Assembly: GCA_977006965.1 (NCBI GenBank)
Contig: OZ345366.1
Location: 2,294,001-2,358,000, forward strand
Direction: 5' to 3'
Length of the DNA: 64,000 nucleotides
Source of the DNA: Phymatolithon calcareum
Taxonomy: Eukaryota; Rhodophyta; Florideophyceae; Hapalidiales
Made by a program: the position numbers and the translations under genes. Below the pieces are notes generated by a model. It was given only the letters and a program-made list of their open reading frames with translations. It was not told where the DNA came from and made no database searches. How positions within the stretch are numbered: position 1 is the stretch's first letter; each line of letters begins with the position of its first letter. Shown here piece after piece: positions 62,994-64,000 of the stretch.

Positions 62994-63524
62994 ATTCCTT
63001 CTGACACTCGGTTTTTTCGACTGAAAAAAAGCGATACAATCGCGCGCCTCGATGAGGCAGACGAGTATTCTGGGAGAGATGAAGACATTAAGGAGGCAAC
63101 CAAGGACATAGAGTGCCTCAAGAAATATGAAGATCTGCAGCAAGCTCTCGATGAAGCGGAGGAGGGCTCAGTCTCAAAGAAAGGGCGACGAAAAGAAATA
63201 ATTGAGTTATGGGCAAAGGAAGAAGAGGGAAGATCGCTCGAGATACCAACTGATTCGAACAATCTACCGGTGGTTCTCCATGTACGAGAAATGTCGACAC
63301 GGTTGCGATGCCTACGGCTGATATTCAACAGAGCACCTCTTTGGAGAAAATCAGTTCTAGGTGCATACTTTGGTGTCACAGCCGTGATTGAGCTGGTCGC
63401 GCTCCAACGCATTCTATCTTCATCCAAGATTAGTCCTGAAATTGAATATGAATGTAAGCGACTCACTATAGCACTTGTTGGGAGAGAAATACGAATCAAG
63501 AATAATCAAACTACATTAGCTTAG
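62994..63524 (+). other. Unrecognised 177-codon open frame followed by family B tail
   Basis: The frame has no upstream ATG and runs in from the GH6 remnant DNA in another phase. It is charged and helical (KKYEDLQQALDEAEE, ELWAKEEEGRSLEIP, VLHVREMSTRLRCLRLIF). A family B retroelement tail follows within 20 bp of its stop, so it is probably a retroelement ORF end. No domain recognised. Confidence 0.4.
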
Positions 63525-63539
63525 AAAATCGCGCGAAAG

Positions 63540-63603
63540 CGGCCCTGTTACTCTTGAAGAGAGGCCTTGGGAGCTTTTAAAATAAATCAACACACATCCC
63601 CTA
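63540..63603 (+). repeat. Dispersed retroelement 3' tail, family B
   Basis: GCGGCCCTGTTACTC, GGCCTTGGGAGCTTTTAA and AATAAATCAACA match 31022-31082. After it, 63604-64000 shows no gene. Confidence 0.55.
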
Positions 63604-64000
63604 CAACATTTACTAGCGTCATCGTCTTAGTCGAAGTACTGTAGTATATTGTAAAGGTGGCTCTGGATGTTAAATGACACCTTGGTTTCCACTTATGTTT
63701 CCTATCATCGTCTTAGTCAATTTGCAATCTCTTCGTGCCTAGAATCGTAAAGAATTCTGCCTTGATAAATCCGCAAAAGTCTAACGTAGAAGCGAGGCGC
63801 CCACCGCATTCGTCTGAGGGAAAATCAAGTACCGCCATCTGAGCGGAGCGTGGCCAAAAATTTGCTGGTGCGAATCGCCTACATTCTGAAGGGGTTTCAT
63901 CAGAGATTAATCTGCACATAATCGGGACCGCTGTTTATCTTGCGCTATCTGCAGGAGCTCGAGCTTCCACGAAGCAGTACGGAGCGAGACGTCTGCGGTT

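Noticed and set aside
1-64000. tRNA and rRNA genes
   Set aside because: No cloverleaf with B-box GGTTCGAATCC or rRNA core was seen by eye. GGTTCGACTG at 9221 is a transposon end. A tRNAscan run would be decisive.

Overview
The window looks like nuclear DNA of a unicellular red alga, most likely Porphyridium-like (an inference, not a search result). The best evidence is a nuclear gene for the plastid ATP synthase gamma chain. It has a transit peptide with a phenylalanine near the N-terminus, no ER signal peptide in front of it, and no plant-type redox dithiol segment. Genes are nearly intron-free, with one 211-bp intron found. A mitochondrial Hsp70, an MBOAT acyltransferase, a Bin3/MePCE methyltransferase and a TBC1D23 homologue confirm a eukaryote.

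Layout. About 1-28.4 kb is an accessory region built on a segmental duplication. Two nearly identical NLR genes (helical N-terminus, NB-ARC, WD40) sit at 1.2-5.3 kb and 17.7-21.6 kb. Each is followed by the same decayed antisense genes (a polyprenyl diphosphate synthase and a PDZ protein) and by a mitochondrial-carrier-family gene, which is truncated and frameshifted in copy A and intact in copy B. Between the copies lie a 741-bp pogo-like DNA element and a complete, young Ty1/copia retrotransposon (9704-16354) with near-identical LTRs and a 5-bp target duplication. Copy B carries an extra 3.4 kb with a MITE and a decayed GH6 cellulase.

About 28.4-38.4 kb holds one intact secreted GH6 glycoside hydrolase among LINE-type retroelement debris. 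About 38.4-51.3 kb is a compact housekeeping island: MBOAT acyltransferase (-), mitochondrial Hsp70 (+), Bin3/MePCE (-), TBC1D23 (+), ProA (+) and AtpC (+). About 51.3-64 kb is again a LINE graveyard. It contains a second intact GH6 gene (-) with a tandemly duplicated TATA promoter, and the 5' remnant of a further GH6-like gene.

Most interesting system. The WD40 arrays of the two NLRs consist of almost identical 43-residue units (11 in copy A, 9 in copy B) that differ mainly at a few positions (5, 6, 8, 9, 24, 26, 30, 40), with unit number and order changed between the copies. This is the pattern of the fungal HNWD (het-d/het-e/het-r) allorecognition genes, here on an NB-ARC protein whose N-terminus resembles HeLo/RPW8 cell-death bundles. 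It suggests a rapidly diversifying recognition and cell-death receptor in a red alga. Second is a LINE family whose RNase H domain is interrupted by about 95 residues resembling a Tudor/Agenet fold.
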